NCBI GenBank assembly: GCA_004295565.1
Contig: AP019416.1
Span: 3,100,001-3,164,000, forward strand
Origin: Vreelandella olivaria
GTDB taxonomy: Bacteria; Pseudomonadota; Gammaproteobacteria; Pseudomonadales; Halomonadaceae
DNA: 64,000 nt
Reading direction: 5' to 3'
Shown: positions 1 through 10,431 of the stretch, in pieces
How the letters are laid out: the number at the start of each line of letters is the position of its first letter
Numbering within the stretch: the first letter of the stretch is position 1
The notes under the pieces: model-generated
The model's input: the letters and a program-made list of their open reading frames with translations, nothing else
Database searches by the model: none
What the model was told of the DNA's origin: nothing
Made by a program: the position numbers and the translations under genes

Positions 1-140
1 CACCGCACTGGGCGGCCACCGGGGCATCAAACAGAACTTTTATTTCAACAACTGTTTTTCACGACAGTTTCAATTACTAATTCTCACAGCTAACGCCCGC
101 TTGCAGACAAACGGGCGCGTGTATCTTAGTAGTACGGCGA
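1..140. other. left-edge intergenic stretch downstream of rlmB
   Basis: No coding region is supported here. It holds the 3' flank of rlmB on the minus strand, with an imperfect GC hairpin (CGCCCG at 94-99, CGGGCG at 112-117) that lacks a clear U-tract, so a terminator role is doubtful. In many gammaproteobacteria rpsF follows rlmB, and its start would lie beyond the window edge; that is inference. Confidence 0.4.
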
Positions 141-924
141 TTAACTTGCAAGCTGGCGCTGGCGGACAGCCTCAAATAGACAAATACCGGTGGCCACCGA
201 AACGTTAAGACTAGAGACTTCACCGGCCATCGGCAACTTGGCAAGATTATCGCATGCTTCGCGGGTTAAGCGTCGCATTCCCTTCCCTTCGGCCCCCATC
301 ACTAACGCCGTCGGGCCGGTCATATCTATCTCGAATACACTTGCCTGTGCCTCACCTGCCGTACCGGTTATCCACACACCGGCATCTTTTAGCTTGGCGA
401 GCGTACGCGCCAGGTTGGTCACTTGATAAACCGGCACGACTTCGGCAGCACCACAGGCGACTTTGCGCACCGTTGCATTGAGCGGTGCAGCCTTATCCTT
501 GCCACAATCACCCCATGGGCACCGGCGGCATCAGCACTGCGCAGGCAGGCGCCAAAGTTATGCACATCCGTCACGCCATCCAAAATCAGCAACAGCGGCG
601 GTGTATTCGAGGGCCAGGCGCGCAGCTTAAGCCAAAGCGACTCTTCACCTTCAGGCGTTAACGGCGGACAAAACGCCACCACCCCCTGATGAGCCGCGCC
701 CTGGGTCAATTGATCAAGCAGGTCGCGGGGCTGCTCTTTCACTCTAGCCCCTTGCCCTTGAGCGTGAGCGATCAGCTCCTTCAAGCGACTTCCCGCCCCT
801 GCTGCACCCAAAGCTCGCGCGGCGCTTCACCTCTGTCCAGCAGGCTCTGCAGGGCATGAACGCCGTATACCTGATCCAGGCCATCGGGAGTTTTGGGCCC
901 CCGCCGAGATGACGCTGATTTCAT
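141..924 (-). CDS. rlmB: 23S rRNA (guanosine-2'-O-)-methyltransferase RlmB, frameshifted
   Basis: SpoU-family methyltransferase that 2'-O-methylates G2251 in the 23S rRNA P-loop. The minus strand reads an N-terminal RNA-binding part ([10 protein letters not shown]), then [24 protein letters not shown], given here only as the motif around 560-630 ([15 protein letters not shown]), then KVACGAAE, the [10 protein letters not shown] cofactor-knot motif and [16 protein letters not shown] at the C-terminus. The fragments are joined by shifts near 785 and near 500; both sides match E. coli RlmB closely. The ATG at 922-924 is preferred because it lies 2 bases after the rnr stop and begins in frame with the N-terminal domain. 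About 260 residues, usual for the family. Likely cotranscribed with rnr. Confidence 0.93.
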
Positions 925-926
925 GC

Positions 927-3353
927 TCAACCCTTATTCGGTGATGGTTTGCGCGGGCCATTGCGGGTACGCCGGGGGCCACGACGGGTGGCCGGCTTCT
1001 CACTACTAGATTTCTTATCCCCCGCCGCTTTTGCGCCATCACCTTTAGCACCAGCGCCTTTAGCACCAGCACCCTCTTGGCCACCACGGCTCTTACGCGG
1101 TTGGCGGCGGGGCGAGGTTTTTCATCCCCCAGGCCGAAGTCAATCTTACGGTCATCCATATCCACACGCGCCACCTGCACGGTAAGGCCATCGCCCAAAC
1201 GATAGGTCGTGCCGGTGCGCTCACCTTTAAGGCGGTGCTTCTCAGCTTCGTAGTGGTAGTAGTCCGAAGGCAGCGATGTCACATGCACCAGACCTTCTAC
1301 GAAGAACTCATCCAGGCGTACAAACAGCCCGAACTGGGTGACAGAAGCGATGGTACCTTCGAACATCTCGCCGAGCTTGTCGGACATAAACTCGCACTTC
1401 AGCCAGCTCTCTACGTCACGGGTGGCTTCGTCGGCGCGGCGCTCGGTCATTGAGCAGTGCTCACCCAGCTCCAGCATCTGCTCGAAGGTATACGGGCACC
1501 ACTTGCTGGGCGGCTCAACCGGTGCACCTTCTACGCGCAGCACCGTGTTGGTCTGGCGCGGACCGCGGATCACCGAACGAATGGCACGGTGTACCAGCAG
1601 ATCAGGATAGCGACGAATCGGCGAAGTAAAGTGGGCGTAGGCTTGATACGCCAGGCCAAAGTGGCCCTCATTCTGTGGCGAATAGACGGCCTGATTCATC
1701 GAGCGCAGCATGACTGTTTGGATGATATCGAAGTCAGGACGATCGGCAATCGCCTCACGCAGCGCCTGATAATCCTGCGGCGTCGGCATATCGCCGCCGC
1801 CAACGGAAAGCCCCAACTCATTGAGGAAAAGGCGCAGCTTATCGAGGCGCTCGGGAGTAGGCCGCTCATGAATCCGGTAGAGTGCCGGCAAATCATGCTT
1901 ATCCAGGAAGCGAGCAGTCGCCACATTGGCCGCTAGCATGCACTCTTCAATTAACTTGTGGGCATTGTTACGGCTACGTGGAACAATTTTTTCGATTTTG
2001 CGCTCATCGTTAAAGATGATCGCCGTTTCAGTGGTATCAAAATCTATCGCACCGCGTTCAGCACGCGCTTCGCGCAATAAATAGTAAAGCTCTTCCAGAT
2101 TTTTCAGCGGCTTCACCAGCTCGCTGTGCTCTGCCCGGAGCGCTTCACCCTCTTCGCTCTCCTCATCAAGAATCGCGGCCACCTTGTTATAGGTCAGGCG
2201 AGCATGGGAATTCATGACGGCTTCATAGAAGCGGTAGCGGCTAATCGCCCCGGTTTGCGAGATATTCATCTCGCACACCAGCACCAGACGATCCACGTGA
2301 GGATTCAGTGAGCAGAGTCCGTTGGACAGTAGCTCCGGCAGCATAGGAACCACTTGGCCAGGAAGTAGACCGAGTTACCCCGAGTGCGGCCTTCATCATC
2401 CAGCGGCGTGCCTGGGCGCACATAGTGGGAAACATCGGCAATGGCGACGAGCAGCTTCCAGCTGCCGGATTTGGTTTTCCACGCGCATACCGCATCGTCA
2501 AAGTCTTTGGCGGACTCATCGTCAATGGTAACCAGCGGCACATCGCGCAGGTCAACGCGGTGCTGCTTATCCTCTTCCAGCACTTCCGCTGAAATACCAG
2601 CGATCTGATCAAGCACTTCAGGCGGAAATTCTGCAGGAATATCGTAACTGCGAATCGCAATATCAATTTCCATACCAGGATCCATACGCTCGCCCAGCAC
2701 TTCGATCACTTCCCCACCGGCTGTACACGGGTGGCCGGCTGCTGAACGATTTTGGCCGAGATCACCTGACCATCTTTAGCCCCACCGCAGGCGCTATGAG
2801 GAATAATCACTTCCTGAGTGATACGCGGATTCTCCGGTATCAAAATGCCAAACTCAGGTGTATTACTGCGGTAAACGCCGACGATGGTTTGCGTGTTGCG
2901 TGCAATCACATCGGCAATGGTCGCCTCATCACGGCCGCGGCGATCGCGTCCGCTAATGCGCGCCAGTACATGGTCACCGTGAAAGACACGGCGCATTTGG
3001 CGTGGGGGCAGTACCAGGTCTGGCTTTTGCCATCATCACGAAGCAAAAGCCAAAGCCGTCTCGATGGCCAAGGACTTTACCTTTGATTAAATCGAGCTTG
3101 TCGATCAGCGCATAGGCACCACGACGGTCTCGCAGCACCTGCCCGTCCCGCTCCATCGCCGCTAAGCGGCGCCTAACGCTTCGATCAGCTCTTCGTCTTC
3201 CAGCCCCAGCATGCGGCTCATATTTTCGTGGGTGATTGGCTTGCCATAGCTTTCTAAGGCTGCAAGCAAATACTCCCTGCTCGGCGCTGGGTTACCATAT
3301 TTATGCGCCTCGCGCTCGGCGTGCGGATCATCACTTAACGTCCAGTACTTCAT
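927..3353 (-). CDS. rnr: ribonuclease R, multiply frameshifted
   Basis: Processive 3'-5' exoribonuclease of the RNB family that degrades structured RNA. Visible in order: N-terminal helical region ([15 protein letters not shown]), cold-shock domain ([12 protein letters not shown]), RNB catalytic core with the Asp cluster [50 protein letters not shown], an S1 domain ([19 protein letters not shown]) and a basic Lys/Arg/Gly-rich tail ending PSPNKG. Shifts lie near 3160, 2990, 2710, 2330 and 1097; the tail is only recovered after the last one, giving a stop at 927-929 just before rlmB. About 808 residues, normal for RNase R. Such a conserved gene with five shifts is best explained by sequencing error. 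Confidence 0.94.
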
Positions 3354-3563
3354 GCGATCAACATCCTTGATGGCGTCATTTGCGCGAGGGCATAAAAAGG
3401 CGCAAACGCGGTGCGTTGCGGGCTGGGTATTTCAGCGCTTGATAGGCTGAAATGAATAGGGTTTTGTTTAGTCATAGGCGCAGTATAGCGCTGCACGTTC
3501 AATCACCCAACCGTCTTAGACGTTGTTTACGCAATTTGCTTTATAAAAAGCGCCTGTAGGGTC

Positions 3564-3591
3564 TTGCATTTAACCATCACCCCGGTATTAT
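3564..3591 (+). promoter_or_regulatory. sigma-70 promoter of the tRNA-Leu cluster
   Basis: TTGCAT at 3564-3569 and TATTAT at 3586-3591 with a 16-base spacer, ending 11 bases before the first tRNA-Leu. The GC-rich stretch after the -10 resembles a stringent discriminator, as is usual for stable RNA promoters. Confidence 0.7.
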
Positions 3592-3602
3592 ACGCGCCAC
3601 TT

Positions 3603-3689
3603 GCCCAGATGGCGGAATTGGTAGACGCGCTAGCTTCAGGTGCTAGTGTCCGTATGGACGTGGAGGTTCAAGTCCTCTTCTGGGCACCA
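3603..3689 (+). tRNA. tRNA-Leu(CAG), copy 1
   Basis: An 87-nt class II tRNA with encoded CCA. The acceptor arm GCCCAGA pairs with TCTGGGC, the anticodon loop is TTCAGGT (anticodon CAG), there is a long variable arm and the T-loop is GGTTCAAGTCC. First of three copies, differing from the others in its acceptor pair (A-T where they have G-C). Confidence 0.97.
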
Positions 3690-3753
3690 AACTGCTTTTA
3701 TGCTATCTATTGATATAAGCAGCACGGTGTTAAGCAAGGCAAGGTTTGTGTTC

Positions 3754-3840
3754 GCCCAGGTGGCGGAATTGGTAGACGCGCTAGCTTCAGGTGCTAGTGT
3801 CTGTATGGACGTGGAGGTTCAAGTCCTCTCCTGGGCACCA
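3754..3840 (+). tRNA. tRNA-Leu(CAG), copy 2
   Basis: 87-nt tRNA with acceptor GCCCAGG, anticodon loop TTCAGGT (CAG), variable arm carrying one change (TGTCTGTATGG against TGTCCGTATGG in copies 1 and 3) and encoded CCA. Separated from copy 1 by 64 bases without an obvious promoter, so probably processed from a common transcript. Confidence 0.97.
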
Positions 3841-3885
3841 TACGAACACAAACGGTAAGCAGTTAATCCAAGCGTTAGATGATGC

Positions 3886-3972
3886 GCCCAGGTGGCGGAA
3901 TTGGTAGACGCGCTAGCTTCAGGTGCTAGTGTCCGTATGGACGTGGAGGTTCAAGTCCTCTCCTGGGCACCA
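3886..3972 (+). tRNA. tRNA-Leu(CAG), copy 3
   Basis: 87-nt tRNA, acceptor GCCCAGG/CCTGGGC, anticodon CAG, encoded CCA. It lies 45 bases after copy 2 and completes the triplicate. An open frame that runs through this tRNA into the downstream transporter is a reading-frame artefact. Confidence 0.97.
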
Positions 3973-4294
3973 TGATTTATCCATGGGCCAGTCCGCATCA
4001 TTTTATATACTCTTAATATATTCTCGACTCTCTATAGTCTCCCCTTGTCGCCTAGACATCTCTTTCTCCTTCCTCAGAATTTACGCCAACAGTCGTGCAG
4101 TATTGCTGCCTCTTCGTCTTTTAGATTTTAACCTCAAGACATTTCTGTCTATATGGTCAGCTAATCTATCAGTGGCCCATGCATTCAACGCATACCCCCA
4201 TTCCGAGTCTTCGCTTTATATCAGGATTAGAATGGCGTTAGGTTGTTATGCCATGAAATTCATGCATAGCAATAACGATAAAGGGGGGAACGGT
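3973..4294. other. AT-rich spacer between tRNA-Leu and BCCT transporter
   Basis: No gene is supported. The stretch is clearly more AT-rich than its flanks (for example TTTTATATACTCTTAATATA around 4000-4020) and probably carries the tRNA 3' trailer and the promoter region of the BCCT gene. I see no strong hairpin terminator or operator. Confidence 0.4.
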
Positions 4295-5843
4295 ATGCCG
4301 ATACCATCGCTGCGACCGCTGGTCTTCTGGCCAACATTTCTGGTTCTGTTTGCTGCAGTCATTGCCAGTTATATCAATTTAGACGCCTTTCTAGCCGTTG
4401 CGAGTGGGCTAAATGCAGCCATCCTGAATAATTTTTCATGGCTGTTCAGTATAGGTAGCCTCTACCTTCTCGTTATGGCGGTTATTGTTTACTTCTCTCC
4501 AATCGGCCATGTTCGCATTGGTGGCCCTGACGCAAAGCCGCTTTTATCACCTTTGCGCTGGTTCTCGATCACCCTTTGCACCACATTGGCCGTGGGCGTT
4601 CTGTTTTGGACCACCGCGGAACCGCTTTATCACTTCATGAGTCCGCCAAGTTCAAGTGGCTTAGAGGCGGGCTCAAGTGATGCCATGGTGTTTGCGATGT
4701 CGACCATGTTTTTACACTGGACGTTCACGCCTTACGCTATTTATGCCGTACCCGCACTAATATTTGCCCTGGCGTTTTACAATTTGCGCCTGCGTTTTTC
4801 TATTTCCAGCATGCTGGAACCTCTTTTCGGCTCAAGAATTAGACGCTTCGCAGGACTTATTGATGCAATTTCACTCTATGCCCTGGTAGCAGGCATGGCT
4901 TCTTCGCTGGGCACCGGCGCCCTAACGCTGGCGGGTGGTGTGGGTCAATATCTGGGGGCGAAACCAGCCCGCTAAGGCTCGGTATCATTGTTGCCATTAT
5001 CGTAACCACGTTCGTTCTTTCCGCCGCCAGCGGACTGCAAAAGGCATTGCCCGATTTTCATCTCTAAATGCTGTCCTGCTGCTTATTCTGGGCGTGTTCG
5101 CTTTCGTCGCGGGCCCCACCATTTTCAGCTTGGCTCTCGGGGTAGAGTCGTTCGGCGTGTTTATCGATAACTTTCTTACCAAGAGCCTGTTTACCGGCGC
5201 GGCGGGTGAAGATCAGTGGCCTCAGTGGTGGTCTATCTTCTATTGGGCCGTCTGGTTCTCCTGGGCACCTGTCGCCGCCCTATTTCTCGGTAAGATATCC
5301 TGCGGCTACACCGTGCGAGAGTTTCTGCGCGTTAACCTGCTGTACCCCGCGCTGTTCGCCAGCATCTGGATTGTCATTTTCTCAGGTACAGCGCTTTACT
5401 ATCAGGCCCACACTGGCATCGATCTTTACGCCCTCCTCAATGACCGCGGGGTGGAAAACGTGCTCTATGAGCTATTCCGGCAGCTACCCTTTTCAGGGCT
5501 GTGGATACCGCTACTGCTGTTCATTGCTTATATCTCTTATGTAACCGCCGCCGACTCCCAGACCGATGCTATCGGTAATCTCTGCACCCGTGGGCTAACA
5601 GCGGATTCAGACCTCAATGCGGGGATTACCATGAAAGTCACCTGGGGGGTGATTGTGGGTATCGTCGCCTGGGTGATGGTGAGTTTTGTAGGCATTGACG
5701 GGGTCAAGATGCTATCCAATCTAGGCGGACTCCCTGCCCTGTTTATCGTACTGATAGCTACCGGTTCGCTTTGGGTCTGGCTCAAAAACCCTGAGCAACT
5801 TAACCGTGTTCCAAAACTCACCAGCAACAAGCGTGACTCATGA
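4295..5843 (+). CDS. BCCT family (betaine/carnitine/choline) transporter, frameshifted
   Basis: Sodium- or proton-coupled uptake of quaternary amines at the inner membrane. The family hallmarks are visible: FWTTAEPLYHF, FLHWTFTPYAIYAVPAL, the Trp-rich TM8 stretch (YWAVWFSWAPVAALFLGKIS), REF and TAADSQTDAIG. There are about 12 hydrophobic segments. Shifts near 4965 and 5040 join three frames; the middle piece reads GIIVAIIVTTFVLSAASGL. The ATG at 4295 is chosen because AAGGGGGG lies just upstream and the protein begins directly before TM1, giving about 515 residues; an upstream ATG at 4253 is possible. It overlaps the downstream hydrolase by ATGA, so the two are translationally coupled. The substrate cannot be told from sequence. 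Confidence 0.88.
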
Positions 5844-7862
5844 ATATCAAGCAGGATTTTCCGCATCGCACCCGTGAAATAGAGAATACTTGGATTCCAC
5901 TGGCTGACGGTACCCGCTTAGCTGCACGTATCTGGTTACCCGTTGACGCTGAGGCACAACCGGTTCCAGCCATCCTGGAATATCTCCCATACCGAAAGCG
6001 AGACGGAACCGCGATTCGCGATGAATTGACCCATCCCTACTTCGCGGGTCACGGCTATGCTTGCATTCGAGTGGACATGCGCGGAAACGGCGAATCTGAT
6101 GGCCTGATGGAAGATGAGTACGTCCCTCAAGAGCAGGCTGACGCCCTTGAAGTCATCGAATGGATTGCCAGTCAGCCTTGGTGCAACGGTCAGCTCGGCA
6201 TGATGGGCATATCCTGGGGCGGTTTTAATAGCCTGCAAGTCGCCGCTTTGCGTCCCGCGCCGCTCAAGGCCATCATCACACTCTGCTCAACCGATGACCG
6301 CTACGCCGATGATATTCACTACAAGGGCGGCAATATGCTGCTGGAGAATCTGGGCTGGGCGGCCACCATGCTAAGTTTTTCAGCGGCGGTACCAGACCCC
6401 GCATTAGTGGGCGCCAAATGGCTCGATATGTGGAAGGCTCGCCTCGACAATATGCCGCTGCTGGCTGAAACCTGGCTCACCCACCAGTATCGCGATGCGT
6501 ATTGGAAACATGGCTCTATCTGCGAGGAGTATGCCGACATTGAAGCGGCCGTTTACATGATAAGCGGCTGGGGCGACTCCTATATCAATACGATCCCTAG
6601 AATGATGGAGCATCTTCAATGCCCGAAAAAAGCGCTTTTGGGCCCTTGGATGCACAAATACCCACACTTTGCACTGCCTGACCCGGCGATTGGCTTTCTG
6701 CAGGAAGCGCTGCGCTGGTGGGATTACTGGCTCAAAGGTATTGAAACAGGCGTCATGGACGAACCCGCCTGCACGTTTTACCTTCAGGATGGCGTCCCTC
6801 CCGCGCCTAAGTATCGGGAGCGACCGGGGCAGTGGGTACGCACCCATGGCTGGCCAGCCCCTAACGACGAGTGCGCATCCATCACGCTGACCTTGGGGGA
6901 TCGCGGCCTCGCCCCCGACACCCAGCTAAGCCAAGATCGCTTAATTGCATCACCACTCACTACGGGCGCACTGCAAGGGGAGTATATCCCGTTATGGTTT
7001 GGCGCCGACTTCCCGCCCGACCAGCGCCGTGACGATGCGCTGTCGCTAACATTTGACTCCGAACCGTATACACAGGGGCTCGACATACTTGGGCAGCCTT
7101 GCGTTTCACTGACGCTGGCAGTAGCGAGGCGTGCGGCCAACTGCACGCACGCCTATGCGACGTATCACCTAGCGGTGAAAGTGCTTTGATCACCTACGGC
7201 ACGCTTAACCTGAACTTGCGCGACGACGCAGGCACAATTACTCCCCCATTCCTGGTGAGGCCATGCAGGTAAGGCTTACCATGGATCTGATTGGCTATCG
7301 GTTGCCCAAAGGGCACCGTTTACGGGTCGCACTCTCCAGCGCCAGCTTTCCACTGGTGTGGTCGCCTAAAAAACGCGCTGACCTGACCCTTAAATCTGGG
7401 ACGCCTAGCCTGGAGCTGCCGTTATCCAAAGCACCCTACATTCCCATGCCTTTCGAGCCGCCAGAAAGTGCTCCACCCTGCCGGGTGGACGCCATACGCA
7501 CCGGCCATCCCAAGCGCACCATCAGCGAAGATGTGGGCAGCGGCGAAGTAAGCGTCATCATTGAAGATGATATGGGGGACATCAAATTTCTTGATCACGG
7601 CTTGCAGGTTGAGCAGTACGCCAAGGAGACTTACACCAGTCATCCTGACGATGCCACCCGGACACGCGCCAATATCGAATGGGTGTACCGCGCTCGCCGT
7701 GAAGGCGAAAAAGATAGCTTTGCCGTTACCGTGGTCAGCCGCTACCACCTACACTGCGATGCAAGCATGTTTTACCTGAATGCCGAGCAGCACGCATATG
7801 AAGACGATAAATTGGTGAGCGATAAATCTTGGCAGCGAGAAATTCCCCGAACAGCCATCTAG
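5840..7862 (+). CDS. CocE/NonD family alpha/beta hydrolase, frameshifted
   Basis: Serine hydrolase of the X-Pro dipeptidyl-peptidase/cocaine-esterase class, cleaving esters or amides. The nucleophile elbow GISWGG puts the serine at residue 125; the likely acid is in SGWGDSYINT and the histidine in GPWMHKYPHF. The C-terminal jelly-roll domain (TMDLIGYRLPKGHRLRVALS) lies in another frame after shifts around 7130-7260; the bridge reads RLCDVSPSGESALITYGTLN. About 674 residues, the size usual for the family. The start overlaps the BCCT stop as ATGA. The pairing with a BCCT transporter and a LysR gene suggests that the imported compound, perhaps a betaine ester or amide, is the substrate; that is inference. 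Confidence 0.88.
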
Positions 7863-7944
7863 TCTCGACTATCCAGCCGGGCGGCAGTCGCCGCTTGGCG
7901 GTGGTACGCTGCAACCATTGACTCCCTATTGTAAGGCTTGATCC

Positions 7945-8878
7945 ATGCGTGATGCTTTACCACCGCTATCTTGCCTGCGCGCCTTTGAGGTTGCCGCACG
8001 ATACTGTAGCTTCACGCAAGCCGGAAGCGAGCTAAACCTCTCGCAAAGCGCGATTAGCCGGCAAATCAAGCGCCTTGAGCATGACCTAGGGCGCCTCCTT
8101 TTGAACGACATCACGAGGGTCTGCGGCTCACCCCACCGGGGAGCGCTACTTTCGCGTTGTGCAACGACTATTGCGCGATCTGGGCGATGAAACTGCACGC
8201 CTCAGGCGGCGTGGAGATGACCGACAATTAACCCTCGCTTCAAGTCCCACCATTGCCTCTATCTGGCTGGCCCGCCAATTGCCCGCCTTCCAGCGCGCTT
8301 ACCCCAATATCGAGATACGTATCCTAACGGTAGAAGACCCGCATCGCCTTGATCTGGCGGAGTTTGACCTGGGCATCTATTACCACGTTCCCCATGAAGT
8401 GGATCCCCCGGGTCTTTTAGCGAATGCCATTTTTGAATGTGAGGAGGTAGCGGCCGTTTGTAGTCCGATTTACCTGGAGCGTCACGGCAACACCATCAAG
8501 CCTGAACAACTGCTGGTGGATCACACACTAATGGTTGTAGAAGACCACTACCATGACTGGCTTACCTGGGAGATCTGGTTCCGTGAACTTGGGTTAGCGT
8601 GGCAGGCACCGCTGCATACGCTGCGCGCAAACAGCTTCCAATTACTGATGAATGCTACTCTGGCTGGGCAAGGAGTGACCTTAGGCTGGATGCGACTTTT
8701 AGATGCCGAGCTGCAACAGGGGAACCTTGTTCAAGCACTGCCGCTCACCATACCCAGCCGGGGAAAACTCTCGCTCTTTACGCCACAGCATCGACACCTG
8801 ACAGAGCCCATGCGCGCCTTCCGCCATTGGGTATTGGATAAAGACGAATCCCAGATAGGTCAGCCGCTAAGTACTTAA
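7945..8878 (+). CDS. LysR-family regulator, GcvA-like, frameshifted
   Basis: N-terminal winged HTH (LPPLSCLRAFEVAARYCSFTQAG...LSQSAISRQIKRLE), typical of the GcvA subgroup, followed by a substrate-binding domain starting RQLTLASSPTIASIWLARQLP. Homopolymer-associated shifts near 8105 and 8140 split it; the bridge reads ERHHEGLRLTP. About 310 residues. It lies downstream of and co-directional with the BCCT/CocE pair, so it is the probable local regulator, although LysR genes more often diverge from their targets. It ends 4 bases before the convergent nuclease gene. Confidence 0.88.
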
Positions 8879-8882
8879 ACGA

Positions 8883-9695
8883 CTATTGAAACCGCCCCGG
8901 CCGCTTTGCTACTTCTTCCAGCGCCCACCCTTGTGTACGCAGCTCACCCTCCAGGACAGCCTCAAGCGGTGGTGTCAGGTCTGGGAAGAAGTTAAGCCCT
9001 GTGCGCGCTTCAATGTCATCGATGGTCACTAAGTAGTCATCTAACGGCTCATTGCCGCGCACGTCTTGCGGCATGATGAAGGCCAGCGCGAGAGGCCCTT
9101 CGCTATGCGGCACCACGATGATTTTATAAAACGCTTCCGGCACTTCAACCAGCCCAACGCGATTAAAGACGTTATCCATAAAGTGTTCTGGAAAAATGGG
9201 GCCGGTAATCACTTGCAAACGGTCAAAACGCGGCGCGAAGTGATCCATGACCGCTTCTTCCAAGCGCTGCCAGAGCTGTCGGTTCAGGTTGGGCCGCTGT
9301 GGGGTCATATTACTCATTAGGAAGGTATCGACCTGGGCACTTCGCCCATGCACGGCGGCAATCGCATAATTGGGCGCCATATGCCCTCGATCATAGCCAC
9401 TACCGGCGTAGCTATCGGTGCCTATCGGCCATAGCGTGCGCCAATCGGCTTGAAAATTTGGCCTTGGGCCAATGCTCGAGTCGTCTACAGCTTCAACCTG
9501 ATAGCTTACCCATAGCGGATTGACCCGCACATCAGACCAGCCCACCAAGTAGCCATCATTGCGCAACACCCGGTGCATTGTCGTCGGGCGAAACTCCTCC
9601 CAAGTGGGCACCCCCATCCAGGTGTAAGCATCTTTATGCTGGCGCTCCTGAAACTCCCATAGTCCTGTGCCAACCACCACAAAAAAGCACGGCAA
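8883..9695 (-). CDS. DNA/RNA non-specific endonuclease (NUC family)
   Basis: Sugar-nonspecific nuclease of the His-Me finger fold. The active-site signature DRGHMAPN is at residues 102-109, with SNMTPQRPNLNRQLW providing the conserved Asn/Arg region. The true N-terminus probably lies further upstream in another frame: around 9680-9744 the minus strand reads a basic-then-hydrophobic stretch (LLSWRRQGRRLGIAVLF) that joins the present frame across a T6 run, so the protein is likely membrane-anchored or secreted. The start given (TTG at 9695) is therefore provisional. Its target, extracellular nucleic acid or defence, is unknown. Confidence 0.87.
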   Translation of the reverse strand: MPCFFVVVGTGLWEFQERQHKDAYTWMGVPTWEEFRPTTMHRVLRNDGYLVGWSDVRVNPLWVSYQVEAVDDSSIGPRPNFQADWRTLWPIGTDSYAGSGYDRGHMAPNYAIAAVHGRSAQVDTFLMSNMTPQRPNLNRQLWQRLEEAVMDHFAPRFDRLQVITGPIFPEHFMDNVFNRVGLVEVPEAFYKIIVVPHSEGPLALAFIMPQDVRGNEPLDDYLVTIDDIEARTGLNFFPDLTPPLEAVLEGELRTQGWALEEVAKRPGRFQ

Positions 9696-9834
9696 TGCCT
9701 AGGCGTCGCCCCTGCCGACGCCAGCTCAAAAGCGATGTTCCCAACAGACTGTCCCCTTGTTAAATGCTTACATTAGCGCTTTTGCATTTTCACTGCGTTC
9801 GTGAACGCTTTGCGTGTAACCAAATAATAAAGGG

Positions 9835-10110
9835 CTACCAACCCAAAGAGAACATGGTTTCAAGATCGTGGCGGGAGTGAACCTGCATGGCATTCAGGGT
9901 CTCTGTATCGCTGATACCTTCTACAGCGTTCAGGCGCTCCGTCACCAATTCGGCCAAGCTTTCAAAATCACGGGTGCGAGCAATGGCTACTAAGTCGTAG
10001 CGGCCACAGGTGGAGTAAACTTCGCTAATGCCCTCTACATCGGCCAGGCGCTCGGCCACAGCCTTAACCTGGCCTTTATCGGTATTGATTAAAATAACTG
10101 CGTTTTGCAT
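9835..10110 (-). CDS. stand-alone Lrp/AsnC ligand-binding (RAM) domain protein
   Basis: A 91-residue protein with only the alpha-beta RAM domain of Lrp/AsnC regulators (AVILINTDKGQVKAVAERLADVEG...YSTCGRYDLVAIARTRDFESL...TLNAMQV). No HTH precedes it and the ATG follows a GGCGCGCCTC stretch with no room for one. Such stand-alone domains are known in many bacteria, where they oligomerise and bind amino acids or modulate full-length Lrp proteins. The gene is divergent from the HiPIP gene, with direct repeats in its upstream region. Confidence 0.9.
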   Translation of the reverse strand: MQNAVILINTDKGQVKAVAERLADVEGISEVYSTCGRYDLVAIARTRDFESLAELVTERLNAVEGISDTETLNAMQVHSRHDLETMFSLGW

Positions 10111-10139
10111 GGCGCGCCTCTTTAGAGAAATATAGGTTA

Positions 10140-10179
10140 GAGAAAATAGTCAAAAGTTGAGAGAAAATGGTCATAAAAG
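10140..10179. repeat. 21-bp-spaced direct repeat upstream of the RAM-domain gene
   Basis: GAGAAAATAGTCAAAAG (10140-10156) recurs as GAGAAAATGGTCATAAAAG (10161-10179), with a related partial copy near 10123-10136. The 21-base period equals two helical turns, the arrangement expected for a cooperatively bound operator. The remaining 10180-10431 stretch holds the HiPIP promoter region and no gene. Confidence 0.45.
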
Positions 10180-10431
10180 TAGTGTCAAAGCTGGGCAGAG
10201 TATAGCAGCGACGAGGAAGCGAGCGCAGCACCCGGCGACAGCGTGACCAATTGTCGCTATACCTGCACCAGTATTCGCACAACCTTTGTACATCCGCTAG
10301 CATGTAGTTGAAGTATAGGATTGAAAGATGCAGCCAAAAGCTCCGGCTTATATGATGATGCGGAGCATAAAGAGGTGGAGAACCACCCGATAACGTGACC
10401 AAACGTCAGACCGTGACGATAAGGAGTAATC

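Noticed and set aside
3640-4294. Upstream extension of the BCCT ORF through tRNA-Leu copies 2 and 3
   Set aside because: The open frame begins inside tRNA sequence; the real start is at 4295 (or 4253) after a ribosome site and directly before TM1.
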